A DNA stretch of 64,000 nucleotides from an uncultured cyanobacterium (GCA_903858015.1 CAIOGZ010000042.1:23896-87895), one strand, 5' to 3'. Shown: positions 8,640 to 17,778, counted from the stretch's first letter. Numbers and translations are program-made. The notes: generated by a model from the letters alone, not told the origin.

Positions 8640-9014
8640 ATGAGTGACTTCAACACCGAAGCCAAGGAAGCGGCCGAAGCCGTTGAGAATGCAGCTGCGG
8701 ACGCCGGTTTCGATTTCAACCAGCGCTACGGCGAGGTGATCGGCAAGGTCAACGCAACCCTCGACAAGGTTGATTGGAGCCATCTGGGCAAGATCGGCAA
8801 AATCGCCGGCATCCTGCTGGCCGTAATTGTTGCCCAAATCCTGATCAAAGGTGTGCTCGACACCATCAACTTGCTGCCGATTGTGCCGGGGCTACTGGAA
8901 CTGCTTGGCCTTGTCGTTGTGGGCACCTGGAGCTGGGAAAACCTCACCACCAGTGAAAAGCGTGCTGCCGTTCTGGATCGCCTCCAGGGCATCAAAAAGG
9001 AATACATCGGTTAA
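8640..9014 (+). CDS. CAAD/CURT1-type thylakoid membrane protein
   Basis: A 124-residue protein with an acidic, Ala-rich N-terminal amphipathic stretch, two closely spaced hydrophobic helices (IAGILLAVIVAQILIKGVL and a second ending in VVVGTWSWEN) and a charged C-terminal helix. This is the plan of the cyanobacterial aminoacyl-tRNA synthetase appended domain and of CURT1, which bends thylakoid membranes. The start was taken at the ATG giving MSDFNTEAKEA because upstream sequence in the same frame overlaps the JAMM gene. A hairpin terminator follows. The family is fairly sure; the cellular role is inferred. Confidence 0.82.
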   Translation: MSDFNTEAKEAAEAVENAAADAGFDFNQRYGEVIGKVNATLDKVDWSHLGKIGKIAGILLAVIVAQILIKGVLDTINLLPIVPGLLELLGLVVVGTWSWENLTTSEKRAAVLDRLQGIKKEYIG

Positions 9015-9078
9015 GCAGGCTTGATTGCCAGCTGGCGAGGGCATTGAGCGCCCCCTACCGTTCCTGAAACCCGTTGTT

Positions 9079-9108
9079 AAGAGCTGACAGCAAAATCGGC
9101 TCTTTTTT
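9079..9108 (+). terminator. Intrinsic terminator after the CAAD gene
   Basis: AAGAGC at 9079-9084 pairs with GCTCTT at 9099-9104, with additional inner GA/TC pairing. A run of six T spans 9103-9108. The rest of 9109-9302 shows no convincing gene. Confidence 0.7.
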
Positions 9109-9302
9109 GGTTTGAAGCCTCGGCCCTTGTCTAGGAAAGCTCTGCCCAAAGGCCTTTGACCTGGAAACGCTATGCCCAGCTGGCCAAAATCGCTGCTTCC
9201 GGCTAAAAACCAGCGCCCCATTCGGGCCCTGGCCAGCCAGCACAGTGACCGCCCCAGCCCATTACCAGCTTTTCAGCAGCCCATTGCCAGCTCCTTGGCC
9301 GC

Positions 9303-10316
9303 TCATGCCCGGGGAGCTGCCAGCAACGCCTGGATCGTGGCCTCGGCGCGGGCGCGATAGCCACCTCCAAACAGATTGGCATGGTTGAGAAGGTGATAGA
9401 GGTTGTAAATACTGCTGCGGAAATCAAATCCGGGCGCCAGCGGCCAGGTGGCTTCATAGCCAGCAAAAAAGGCGGCTGGGAAGCCGCCAAACAGCTGGGC
9501 CATGGCCAGATCCACCTCCCGGTCGCCGCGGTAGACAGCCGGATCGAAGATCACCCCGGCAACGCCGGCGCTGAGGGCGGCGTTGCCGCTCCACAGATCG
9601 CCATGCACCAAGACGGGTTCGGCAGCATGGCCATCGAGCCAGCCGGGCAGGCGTTCCAGCAGCGCGGCGGCACCTGGCAGGGGCCCGCCGGCGCGGGCCT
9701 GGCGCTCGAGCTGCGGAGCCAGGCGCCGCGCACTGAAGAAGCGGCCCCAGCGGCGATCCCAGCCATTGGGCTGGGGAGCCGTACCGATCGCATTGGCGTG
9801 GGGCCAGCCGAACCAACCCGGCCGGTCGCCTGCCGTGCAGACCCGCTCCAGACTGCTGCGATGCAACCGGGCCAGGGCCGCTCCCAGCTCGGCCCAGGCT
9901 GCGGCCGTGCCCGCTGCTGTGAACTGAAGCCAGGGGAGCAGCAGCACGGCACAGCCATCGGCACCCGCGTCGATATGGCCGACTACGTGGCCATCGACAT
10001 GGCCGTCGACAAGGCCAAGGTGCAAGGGTTCGGGCACCTGCAGGCCGCTGCCCGCCGCGGCCAGCGCCAGGGCCGCCAGCCCCTCGGCCTCGGCCCGCAG
10101 CAGCGGCAGCGCCGAGGCCCGGTTGGTCTTGGCGAACAACAGCCCCCCCGCCAGCGCCGGCCAGCGCCGCAGCGCCGCCGCATCGGCCGCCACCTCGAGG
10201 CGCCAGGCGCTGTGGATGCAGCCCCCCGCCACCGGACTGGCCGCCAACAGGCGAATACCGAGCTGCTCGGCCAGCCAGGCCGCCGGCAGCGGTGGGGTGG
10301 CGCCCAGCGACGTCAT
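9303..10316 (-). CDS. Fructosamine kinase family protein
   Basis: A kinase of the aminoglycoside-phosphotransferase fold. Relatives phosphorylate ketosamines on glycated amines so that the sugar falls off. Key motifs are VLVHGDLWSGN (catalytic Asp and metal Asn), VIFDPAVYRGDREVDLAM (metal-binding Asp) and YNLYHLLNHANLFGGGY near the C-terminus. The ATG at 10316 (MTSLGATPP) fits the family start better than the longer one at 10391. A His/Gly/Asp tandem stretch (VDGHVDGHVVGHIDAG) interrupts the hinge region and looks like a local repeat expansion. It is transcribed divergently from crtD with 68 bp between. Confidence 0.88.
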   Translation of the reverse strand: MTSLGATPPLPAAWLAEQLGIRLLAASPVAGGCIHSAWRLEVAADAAALRRWPALAGGLLFAKTNRASALPLLRAEAEGLAALALAAAGSGLQVPEPLHLGLVDGHVDGHVVGHIDAGADGCAVLLLPWLQFTAAGTAAAWAELGAALARLHRSSLERVCTAGDRPGWFGWPHANAIGTAPQPNGWDRRWGRFFSARRLAPQLERQARAGGPLPGAAALLERLPGWLDGHAAEPVLVHGDLWSGNAALSAGVAGVIFDPAVYRGDREVDLAMAQLFGGFPAAFFAGYEATWPLAPGFDFRSSIYNLYHLLNHANLFGGGYRARAEATIQALLAAPRA

Positions 10317-10384
10317 CGGATCGGGGCGAAACGTCTGGGGCCAGCCTGCCGCAGCATCGCCCCGGCAGGCGCCAGCATGGATGG

Positions 10385-11953
10385 ATGCCAAGTGGAGCGC
10401 CGAGCAGCGAACAGGATGTGGTGGTGGTGGGCGCCGGCATTGCCGGACTCACCGCCGCGGCGCTGCTGGCCCGCGAGGGGGTGGCGGTAACGCTGCTGGA
10501 GGCCCACCACCAGAGTGGCGGCTGCGCCGGCAGTTTCCGCCGCGGCGCCTGGCAGTTCGACGTGGGCGCCACCCAGGTGGCCGGCCTGGAGGCCGGCGGC
10601 ATCCATGCACGCCTGTTCGAGCATCTGGGGGTGGCAGCACCGGCGGCCACCCCCCTCGATCCGGGCTGCGTCGTGGACCTGGGCGATGGTCAAGATCCGG
10701 TGCGGCTGCACCGCGATCCCCAGGCCTGGCGGAGCGAGTGCCGGCGGCAGTTTCCTGGCAGTGAGCGCTTCTGGGACCTGTGTGGGGCGATCCACGCGGC
10801 CAGCTGGGCCTTTGCGGGCCGCGATCCGGTGCTGCCACCACGTTCCGGCTGGGATCTGGGCCAGTTGCTGGCGGCCCTCAGGCCGGCGACTCTGGCCACG
10901 GGGCTGCTCACCGGCGCCAGCATGGCCGACCTGCTGCGGCTAAGCGGCTGCGGCGGCGGCGCCGAGGGGCGGCGCTTGCGCCACTTCCTGGATCTGCAGT
11001 TGCGGCTCTACTCCCAGGAGCCCGCGGACCGCACCGCCGCCCTGTACGGCGCCACGGTGCTGCAGATGGCCCAGGCGCCGCTTGGGCTGTGGCATCTGTG
11101 CGGTTCGATGCAGGCGCTCAGCACGGCGCTGGAGCAGGCCCTGGCAAACCACGGTGGCGAGCTGTTGCTACGGCGGCGGCTGGAACGGCTGCACCCCCCC
11201 GAGCAGCCTGGCGCCCCCTGGCATCTGGAGGGCTCAGGCCCCGGCGCTGCACCGTTCCTGATCGCGGCCCGGGAGGTGGTGCTCAGCCTGCCCCCCCAGA
11301 CCCTGCCAACCCTGCTGGGCGATCGCCTACCGGCGGGCTACCGGCGGCGGCTGCAGCGCTTCCCCGACCCCGCCGGCGCCCTGGTGTTGTATGCGGCGGT
11401 GCAACGGCAGCGGCTGCCGGCGGCTTGCCCCCCCCACCTGCAGCTGGCCTGGAGCGAACCGGGCGCCTTGTTCGTGTCGGTGAGCCGCGAGGGGGATGGG
11501 CGGGCGCCGGCGGGGGAGGCCACGGTGGTGGCCAGTGCGTTCACGGCGGCCCGCCCCTGGAGCACGGCGGCGGAACCGGCCTACCAGGCCAGCAAGGCAA
11601 AGGCGAAGCAAGGGATCGAAGCCGGACTGGAGCAGCTGCTGGGCATCGGCGCCAACGACTGGTTGCACGCCGAGCTAGCCACGCCGCGCAGCTGGGCCGG
11701 CTGGACCGGCCGCCCCTTCGGTTTTGTGGGCGGCCTCGGCCAGCACCCCAGCCGCTTCGGCCCCTTCGGCCTGGCCAGCCGCAGCCCCCTGCCGGGCCTG
11801 TGGCTCTGCGGCGACAGCATCCATCCCGGCGAAGGCACGGCGGGGGTGAGCCTTTCAGCCCTCACGGCCTGCCGGCAGCTGCTCCAGGGCCGGGGCCAAA
11901 CCTGGCGCTGGCGCCTTCACGGTGGCGCCGCCCCAGGCAGCGGCGCGACCTGA
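10385..11953 (+). CDS. crtD: CrtD-like carotenoid C-3',4' desaturase / FAD-dependent oxidoreductase
   Basis: An FAD enzyme of the phytoene-desaturase superfamily. The dinucleotide-binding motif VVVGAGIAGLTAAALLAREG is at the N-terminus, and the C-terminal FAD motif is WLCGDSIHPGEGTAGVS. FDVGATQVAGLEAGGIH resembles cyanobacterial CrtD proteins, which desaturate the 3',4' bond in myxol-type carotenoids. CrtH-like prolycopene isomerases share the fold, so the exact substrate is inferred. The ATG at 10385 (MPSGAPSS) starts just before the Rossmann strand. The last 37 bases overlap the convergent lipoprotein gene. Confidence 0.8.
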   Translation: MPSGAPSSEQDVVVVGAGIAGLTAAALLAREGVAVTLLEAHHQSGGCAGSFRRGAWQFDVGATQVAGLEAGGIHARLFEHLGVAAPAATPLDPGCVVDLGDGQDPVRLHRDPQAWRSECRRQFPGSERFWDLCGAIHAASWAFAGRDPVLPPRSGWDLGQLLAALRPATLATGLLTGASMADLLRLSGCGGGAEGRRLRHFLDLQLRLYSQEPADRTAALYGATVLQMAQAPLGLWHLCGSMQALSTALEQALANHGGELLLRRRLERLHPPEQPGAPWHLEGSGPGAAPFLIAAREVVLSLPPQTLPTLLGDRLPAGYRRRLQRFPDPAGALVLYAAVQRQRLPAACPPHLQLAWSEPGALFVSVSREGDGRAPAGEATVVASAFTAARPWSTAAEPAYQASKAKAKQGIEAGLEQLLGIGANDWLHAELATPRSWAGWTGRPFGFVGGLGQHPSRFGPFGLASRSPLPGLWLCGDSIHPGEGTAGVSLSALTACRQLLQGRGQTWRWRLHGGAAPGSGAT

Positions 11954-13278
11954 GGCAGCGGTGCCTGGGGCACCGGCGCGAACTCCGGGTCAGCCGCCGA
12001 CCCAGCCGGCCTGGTGTGCTGCCTAAAGGGGATCCAGCGGGCCAGCTGGCGGCGCTTACCCAAGGCCGGAGCCGGCGTCATCCAGAAGATGGCGCGGCGA
12101 CCATCGGTCACATAGGGGTCGCCGGTGAAGTTGGTGCGAGGTTGCTCTGGCTTGGAGGCCCCCACACCGCCCACGAAACCGAAACGATCCAAGCCATCGG
12201 AGAAGTACAAATCCTGCAGCAGGTACCAACGGGTTTCATCCACGGCGGGATCGATCTTGTGGGTGGTGATCGTGCGGCGGGTGAGGCGCACCCCGATGTC
12301 CCGGCTGATCTGCCCCACCCACACCGGCTGGCCCGCCAGCGTGACCGGCGCCAACCAGAGCCGCATGTGGTTGCGCTGGTTGACATCACTGCGCCCCTTC
12401 TGCAGGGCCATGTCTTGGCGACGGCCGAACAGGTAGAGGGGCGAAACCGGCGCGTAGCGATAGCTGCTTCCGAGCAGGGCGGAGCGGATCGTGCGCCAAA
12501 GGGATGTGAAGGTGAGGGTCTGGGTGACGTGCCAGCTGCGGCGGGCCAGGGCGGGAAAAACCGTGTCGCGACTGCCCACAATCACCACATTGAGGGGATC
12601 GGCGGGGGTGCGCTGGTCACCGCCGCGGGCACAACAAGGCACGTCGTGCTCGAGCCAGCGCCGCAGGCCGGCCTCATCGAGGTCCCGCACCTTGGCGGAG
12701 GGGTAGAGCCGATTCCAATTCACTTTCTGGAAATCGGTGGCATGGCCGGGCACCTCGGTGAGGAAGCTGAAATGGCGCAGCTCGGCCCGCTTCGGGCCCG
12801 GCGCCACCAGCTCGAAACTGGCGAATTTGATTCCCTCATCGAGGTTGGTGAACACGTAACCAGAGACGATCCCGCCGGGCTCGACCACCGATGGCAGGCC
12901 AAGCCGGATCAGCTGGGCATCGAGGCGGCGGTTGCTGCTGGCCATGAACGGCCGGTGCCCGAGCCAGGCCACCTCTAGCGGCGAGTAGTACTCGCTATCG
13001 ATCGTGATCGGGGGCAGATACCAGCGGCGCCCCTCCCGGTTCACCACCTTCACCCACACCGGCTGGATGCCGGCACTGGCCACGGCGAAGCCCAGTAGCG
13101 AGCGGGCCTCCTCCGGGGCTAAGGCGGTCATGGTGACGGTCACACCGCCATCGATCCGGCTCTGGCCGCGGCGCAGCAGCGCAGCCTCCGCGAGGGGCTG
13201 GGGCTGGTTCGGGGCACAACCAGCCAGGCCGACCAGAAGCGACAGACCCGCCCAAACTCCGCCCGGCAGGATCCGCAT
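11917..13278 (-). CDS. LssY_C-domain lipoprotein
   Basis: A 453-residue exported protein. The N-terminus is a lipoprotein signal peptide (MRILPGG..LLVGLAGC) with a lipobox Cys near residue 21, so the mature protein should be lipid-anchored. The body resembles the LssY C-terminal domain, with HVTQTLTFTSLWRTIRSA, GRRQDMALQKGR and NHMRLWLAP segments and a preceding NVVIVGSRD. The family is named after a Legionella secretion-locus gene, but its biochemical role is unknown. The C-terminal tail is Pro/Ala-rich low complexity and overlaps the crtD 3' end on the opposite strand. Confidence 0.7.
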   Translation of the reverse strand: MRILPGGVWAGLSLLVGLAGCAPNQPQPLAEAALLRRGQSRIDGGVTVTMTALAPEEARSLLGFAVASAGIQPVWVKVVNREGRRWYLPPITIDSEYYSPLEVAWLGHRPFMASSNRRLDAQLIRLGLPSVVEPGGIVSGYVFTNLDEGIKFASFELVAPGPKRAELRHFSFLTEVPGHATDFQKVNWNRLYPSAKVRDLDEAGLRRWLEHDVPCCARGGDQRTPADPLNVVIVGSRDTVFPALARRSWHVTQTLTFTSLWRTIRSALLGSSYRYAPVSPLYLFGRRQDMALQKGRSDVNQRNHMRLWLAPVTLAGQPVWVGQISRDIGVRLTRRTITTHKIDPAVDETRWYLLQDLYFSDGLDRFGFVGGVGASKPEQPRTNFTGDPYVTDGRRAIFWMTPAPALGKRRQLARWIPFRQHTRPAGSAADPEFAPVPQAPLPQVAPLPGAAPP

Positions 13279-14067
13279 CGGCGCTTACCCCCCAGGGCGA
13301 TCGGGGCTCAAGTTAAGCCTGCAAGCCTGCACTCACCAGCAGCACGGCCCAGGTGGCCATCGGAAGTGGCTATCGGGAGCAGGAATCGAGAACTGCCATC
13401 ACGACCAGCCCAAGCGAGCCGCCCTAAACAGTGGGCGACCCTAAAAAGTGAGCGATTGCAAAGAGTGCGTCACTCCATAGAGCATGGGGGCAATTTTATA
13501 AAGAATTGCACTCCATGGAGCCGGGATTTTTTGCAAAACAGGCCGTTCCATAAAAGGCAGTAAGAACAATGCCGGGCTCCCGCCGTCCGGCGAGCGAGTC
13601 TCCTTCTCGCGATTGAAGCTACTGGAGCCCACAGGAAGGCCAGAAGCATTTTTTTTTCGAAGCACCCCCAAAGCAAGACATTCCACAAAGTAGGCTGTTC
13701 TGTAAAGTGGCCCCTCCAAGCGCCCCGCCCCTAGGCAAGGCCCTACCGAGACAGCGAAAGTACGGCAGCGCAACAAATCTCATCAAGCAAAATCATCACA
13801 ATCGAGGCTTTCCCGTGTCTCCCTGAAGAATTGGCTACTCGCAAGAATTGACCATTCGCAAGAATGGGCCAATCAAGAGCTCAAACCGTGCCAAAGAATA
13901 GGCAGCCAAGCAAAAGGGAAAGTGAAAGTGAAAGGGAAAGGGAAAGGGAAAGGCAATGACAAAGTTCAGGGCAAAATGCAAATCACTTGTTTGCTCTGAG
14001 CAGCGCTTGGTGTTGGCGGGTCTTGGTCCTGGCAGTGCTTGATCTTGCTGCGCTTGATCTGAGCAGA
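13279..14067. other. Long AT-richer intergenic region with palindromes and a polypurine tract
   Basis: No convincing gene lies in these 789 bases, which are clearly less GC-rich than the flanks. Notable are two near-copies of a palindromic decamer, CTCCATAGAG at 13473-13482 and CTCCATGGAG near 13511-13520. Between them lies the inverted repeat GCAATT/AATTGC around 13490-13509. A polypurine stretch of AAAGGG/AAAGTG units spans 13914-13953. A short duplicated CGCAAGAAT lies near 13840-13865. It may be a decayed gene or element; no function is assigned. Confidence 0.5.
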
Positions 14068-15120
14068 TCACGCCTCAGCTTGGGCCTGGGATCCAGCTGG
14101 AGCAGCCCCAAAGCTGGGCCGCTGCCGCTGGGACTCCGCCAGGGCCTCGGCCAACAACGGCCACTGCTGCCCCTGCACCATGGCTTCGAGTTCGCCGATC
14201 GCCTCGCGGTAGGCGGCCAGCGCCACCAGCAGCGCCTCGCGGTTGCAGCGGGCCATCAACGTACCCAGTTCGGGGTTGCCACCGCCAACCCGGGTGGTGT
14301 CGGCAAAGCCAGTGGAGGCCAGGCTGCGGGCCAGATCGCCCAAGCCCGCCGCAGCGCTACTGCGATCGGCGGCCTGGAGCAGGGCGGCCCCCACCACCAC
14401 CGGCAGGTGGGATATCAGCGCCACGGCCTTGTCATGGGCTGCAGCCTCGCAGCTGAACCAGCGGGCCCCCACCAACTCGGCCAAGGCCCTCACCGTCGCC
14501 AGGGCGGCAGGGTTGGTGTCAGCAGTGGGGGTGGCCACCCAGGGCCGGCCCCGAAATAACCCCGCCACCCCCGCCTCCACCCCGGCCAGGGCTGTGCCGG
14601 CCATCGGATGGCCGGCCACGAAGCGACCCACCTGGCCTCGGCGGCCGGCTTGCTCCAGCAACGTCCGCCAGCGAGCCAGCACGGGCTGCTTGACCGAGCC
14701 CACATCGGTGAGCACGGCGTCCGGCGGCAGGGCCCGCAGCAGGCCAGGGTCGGGATCGAGCAACCGATCCAGGGGCAGGGCCAAGACCAGCAGGCCACAC
14801 TCCTGGAGCACCGCAGGATCGGTGCTCACCTGGCTTGCCAGCCGCCGCTGGCGAGCCCGTTCGGCCGTGGCCTGCCGGTGCACCAGGGCCCGCACCTCCA
14901 GCCCGGCCGCCTGCAGGTCGAGGCCGAGCGATCCGCCGATCAGGCCCAGGCCCACGATGCCCACGGGCCGCTGCCTCAAGGCCGCAACGGCCTCGCGCTG
15001 GGGCTGCTCCAGGCTGGCGGGCTGGGGCTGGCTCGGGTGCCAGGAAGGATCCGGCTCTGGCAGCGGGGAAGGTTCAGGCATCGACCAAGACTCAGACATC
15101 AACCCAGGCTGGGGCATCAA
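14068..15120 (-). CDS. tyrA: Arogenate/prephenate dehydrogenase
   Basis: This enzyme oxidatively decarboxylates arogenate (the usual cyanobacterial substrate) or prephenate on the route to tyrosine. The NAD(P)-binding Rossmann motif VGIVGLGLIGGSLGLDL starts at about residue 53. The catalytic region has HPMAGT and, further on, HDKAVALISHLP. The longest form has 350 residues, but the first 50 are Pro/Glu/Gln-rich and probably not part of the fold. Starts at 15099 or 15081 are possible. The C-terminus GSQAQAEA is also low complexity. A degenerate DinG-like gene starts divergently 286 bp away. Confidence 0.9.
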   Translation of the reverse strand: MMPQPGLMSESWSMPEPSPLPEPDPSWHPSQPQPASLEQPQREAVAALRQRPVGIVGLGLIGGSLGLDLQAAGLEVRALVHRQATAERARQRRLASQVSTDPAVLQECGLLVLALPLDRLLDPDPGLLRALPPDAVLTDVGSVKQPVLARWRTLLEQAGRRGQVGRFVAGHPMAGTALAGVEAGVAGLFRGRPWVATPTADTNPAALATVRALAELVGARWFSCEAAAHDKAVALISHLPVVVGAALLQAADRSSAAAGLGDLARSLASTGFADTTRVGGGNPELGTLMARCNREALLVALAAYREAIGELEAMVQGQQWPLLAEALAESQRQRPSFGAAPAGSQAQAEA

Positions 15121-15406
15121 GTCAGGAAGGGGAGATCAAGCCAGGATCCGCCAACCGCCCCATGGCTGGGCCTGCTGGGGTCGGCATCGGCTGGGTATCG
15201 GCTTAGCGCTGGCTTCGTACTGGCGGGGCGCCCGATTCCCTGCTCAATCACCCAGGCCCCAGTCCCAGGCCGGAACCCAAACCCAAACCGATGCTGGAAG
15301 CAAGCGGCAGCGCCGCCGCCCCACGCCGATGGCGGCAGCTGCCCGGCGCTGGCGCCGTTGGCCTGAGCAGCGGGGGCCAACAGCAGCGCATCCCTACGAT
15401 CGAGCC

Positions 15407-16879
15407 ATGCTCGAAGCCAGTGCCCACCTACAACTCAAGGCACTGCTGCAGCGGGAGGGGCTGGAGCGTTGGCCGCACCACCTCACCCTCTGCCGGCTGG
15501 TGGGCCGCAGCCTGCGCCGCTCCGACCACACCCTGATCCGGCTGGCCGCCGGCAGCGATCCCAGCTGGCTGATCAGCCTGCTGGTGCCCCTCAGCCTGGT
15601 CGACACGCCGGTGGCCCTGGTGGTGGATGGGAGCTTGCGGCAGCGGCTGCTGCAGATCGAATGGCCCCGCTTGCGGGCGGCGGGGTTGGAGCTGCCCTGC
15701 TGGGAAGGCGAACAGCCCCCGCCCGAGCGGCACCTCTGGTTGCTCGACCATCGGCAGCTGCTGCAAGCCTGGGGCCAGGGGCTGCTGGCGGAGCGTCAGC
15801 TGGTGATTCCCCAGGCGGAGTTGCTGGAGGAGCGGCTGAGGCAGGTGATGGCGCTGCGGATCGAGCCCCACGATTGGGACAGCCTGCGGCGGGCCCTGCC
15901 GATGGCCGCACCCAGCCTGCTCAACCTGCATGGGGTATTGAACCGCAGGCTGCTGGCCCAAGCGCGGCAACCCCAGCATTGCGTCAGCCTGGCCCCGGAG
16001 GAGGAAGCGCCCCTGCGGCAGTTGCTAGCCCTGCTGGCCCCCCTACCGCCGCCGTGGGATCGCTGGTTGCAGGCGTCCGGCCCTGGTTGGACCAGCTGGG
16101 CCGCCGTCGATCCAGCCTTGCTGCACTGGCAGCTGCACCGCCAGCCCCTGGCCCCGCTGGCCGAACTGCCGGCCCTGCTGAGCGGCCGCGGCGCCGTGCT
16201 GGTGGGAGAACTGCCCCGCGGCCGCGCCAGCAGCGAGCGCTGCAGCCAATCCCCGGCACGGCACGAGCAGGTGCTGGGGTTGAGGGCAGCGGTGGTGGTG
16301 GACCTGGGCGACCCACCGCTGGCCGATCCACTGCCGCTCTACTGCCCGCTGCGGCAGCCGCTGCCCAACAGCCCGCAGTTTGGCGAGCACCTGCTCGACC
16401 ATTGCCGGCGCTTGGTGCTCGGCCAGGGCGGCATCACGGTGATCCTGATCGACGACACGGCCCTGCGGCTGAACCTGGCCAGCGGATTGGCGGCTGAATT
16501 CGGCAGCCGGGTCAGCCATGCCTGCCCCACGCCGGAACCGAATGGGGTGGTCTGTGCCAGCTGGAGCTGGTGGCTGGATCAGCAGCAGCGACTGCCGCTG
16601 CCAGGCCAGGTGGTGGTTGCCCTGCTGCCGATCGCCAGCCTGGAGGATCCGCTCACCGCCGCCCAGGTGGCCGCCCTGCGCCGCCAAGGCGGCGATTGGT
16701 TTCGCAACCTGCTGCTACCCGAGGCGACCACCCGCCTGCAGCGGGGTGTGGCCAGCCTGCGCCGCAGCGGCGGCAGGCTGGCGGTCCTGGATGGCCGCCT
16801 GCGCGGCCGGGAATGGGGACGCACCTTGCTGGCAGCGCTCGAACCCTGGGTGGCCCTGCCCCGCCTGCTGCCGGACTGA
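15407..16879 (+). CDS. Degenerate DinG-like helicase-family protein
   Basis: A 490-residue protein beginning at ATG 15407; the frame is open far upstream but that part lies over tyrA. The C-terminal 60 residues (LLLPEATTRLQRGVASLRRSGGRLAVLDGRLRGREWGRTLLAAL) match the motif V/VI end of DinG/XPD-type helicases, where Q..GR.IRS..D.G is expected. No Walker A GKT and no DEAH box are visible, so ATPase activity is doubtful. Leu- and Gln-rich helices fill the middle. It may be a non-catalytic remnant retained as a conserved cyanobacterial protein. The family call rests mainly on the C-terminus. Confidence 0.55.
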   Translation: MLEASAHLQLKALLQREGLERWPHHLTLCRLVGRSLRRSDHTLIRLAAGSDPSWLISLLVPLSLVDTPVALVVDGSLRQRLLQIEWPRLRAAGLELPCWEGEQPPPERHLWLLDHRQLLQAWGQGLLAERQLVIPQAELLEERLRQVMALRIEPHDWDSLRRALPMAAPSLLNLHGVLNRRLLAQARQPQHCVSLAPEEEAPLRQLLALLAPLPPPWDRWLQASGPGWTSWAAVDPALLHWQLHRQPLAPLAELPALLSGRGAVLVGELPRGRASSERCSQSPARHEQVLGLRAAVVVDLGDPPLADPLPLYCPLRQPLPNSPQFGEHLLDHCRRLVLGQGGITVILIDDTALRLNLASGLAAEFGSRVSHACPTPEPNGVVCASWSWWLDQQQRLPLPGQVVVALLPIASLEDPLTAAQVAALRRQGGDWFRNLLLPEATTRLQRGVASLRRSGGRLAVLDGRLRGREWGRTLLAALEPWVALPRLLPD

Positions 16880-16939
16880 GTTTGCCCAGCCATCGCGGCC
16901 TGCCCCCGCCTAGCCTCGGCCCAGCCACTTGATCCGTCG

Positions 16940-17185
16940 ATGGGAGAAGCTAAGCGCCGTGCGGCCCAGGGATTGCCGCCCCGGCCCCGCCCGACCCCCA
17001 AAGCCGCTGCGGACAGCTCACCGCGCCTGGTCAGCTGGCTGCCGTTCAGCCGCCAGCAAGCCGACCGCTTTGTGGCGCTCAGCACCCGGGGGGCCTGGAT
17101 CGGGATCGCTGCCCTGGTGCTGTTCTGGGTCACCGTGCGCTTCATCGGTCCAGCGGCCGGCTGGTGGAATCTGGCCGACGGCTGA
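16940..17185 (+). CDS. DUF2839 small membrane protein
   Basis: An 81-residue protein beginning with the family's MGEAKRRAAQGLPPRPRP motif, a basic, Pro-rich cytoplasmic head. It ends with one transmembrane helix (WIGIAALVLFWVTVRFIG) and a short tail. DUF2839 is a small family found in cyanobacteria and plastids with no known function. It lies 60 bp downstream of the DinG-like gene in the same direction. Confidence 0.8.
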   Translation: MGEAKRRAAQGLPPRPRPTPKAAADSSPRLVSWLPFSRQQADRFVALSTRGAWIGIAALVLFWVTVRFIGPAAGWWNLADG

Positions 17186-17285
17186 ACCCCGGCCTAAGAA
17201 CAACCCGGTGCGCACCCCCTGACACCCTCCACAAAAACGGAAGAAAACCTTAAGCTGGATTCAATCCCGCCTCGGTTGTCTACCC

Positions 17286-17708
17286 ATGTTTCCGCGTCTT
17301 GCCGAGCAGTACAGAAGCCTGGTCAACGACCTGATCCTGAGTTTGCAGGCCCTGGCCCAGTGCCTCAGTGAGCAGGGGCATGTGGCAACGTGTTATCTCT
17401 GCGGCGAAGAACGGGACCATCAGGGTGCCTCCTTCGTGGCCGATTTGGGCGAAACCCACCTGGTGCGATTTCTGGTTTCAGATTTTGGGATCAGCTGGGT
17501 GGAATCCCGAGATGGCCACGAATTGGTCAAGCTCGAAGGTGCGGACGCCATCCAGGAACTGCAGCGGGTGGCTGCCGTTCTCCAGGCGAGCGCCCCCCTG
17601 GAGCCAGCCAGCCCGGCCCAGTCGCCAGTTGGCGCCAGCCCCCTGGCCGCCGCCAGCCCCCTAGCCTCGCCGCCCCGGGCACGATCGTTGCGCAACAGCC
17701 GAGGCTGA
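17286..17708 (+). CDS. DUF1815 protein
   Basis: A 140-residue soluble protein. The first 105 residues match the cyanobacterial DUF1815 family: MFPRLAEQYRSLVNDL at the start, CYLCGEE, then HLVRFLVSDFGISWVES and LEGADAIQELQ. The last 35 residues are a Pro/Ala/Ser low-complexity tail not needed for the family fold. Function is unknown. It is convergent with recA. Confidence 0.82.
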   Translation: MFPRLAEQYRSLVNDLILSLQALAQCLSEQGHVATCYLCGEERDHQGASFVADLGETHLVRFLVSDFGISWVESRDGHELVKLEGADAIQELQRVAAVLQASAPLEPASPAQSPVGASPLAAASPLASPPRARSLRNSRG

Positions 17709-17745
17709 CCGGGAAAACCCCGCAGCCCCACAGCCTTACCGACGG

Positions 17746-17772
17746 GCGGAGGCAGCGCCCTGCTGCCCCCGC
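17746..17772. terminator. GC-rich hairpin between DUF1815 and recA
   Basis: GCGGAGGCAGC at 17746-17756 pairs with GCTGCCCCCGC at 17762-17772 with one mismatch and a five-base loop. There is no T-tract on either strand, so it would be an atypical terminator for these convergent genes. It may instead only protect transcript ends. Confidence 0.4.
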
Positions 17773-17778
17773 CTCGGC

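Noticed and set aside
9381..10490. Plus-strand frame opposite the fructosamine kinase
   Set aside because: Shadow of the minus-strand gene, which has full kinase motifs.
10780..12978. A 732-codon plus-strand frame across crtD and the lipoprotein gene
   Set aside because: It is a GC-rich shadow frame with Arg/Pro/Gly/Ala-rich product and no domain; it covers two well-supported genes.
13441..13776. Minus-strand frame in the 13.3-14.1 kb gap as a gene
   Set aside because: No start signal, no recognisable domain, and the frame includes the palindromes; composition does not look coding.
14243..15406. N-terminal extension of the DinG-like frame
   Set aside because: It lies over tyrA on the opposite strand, has low-complexity composition, and the ATG at 15407 matches the start of recognisable sequence.
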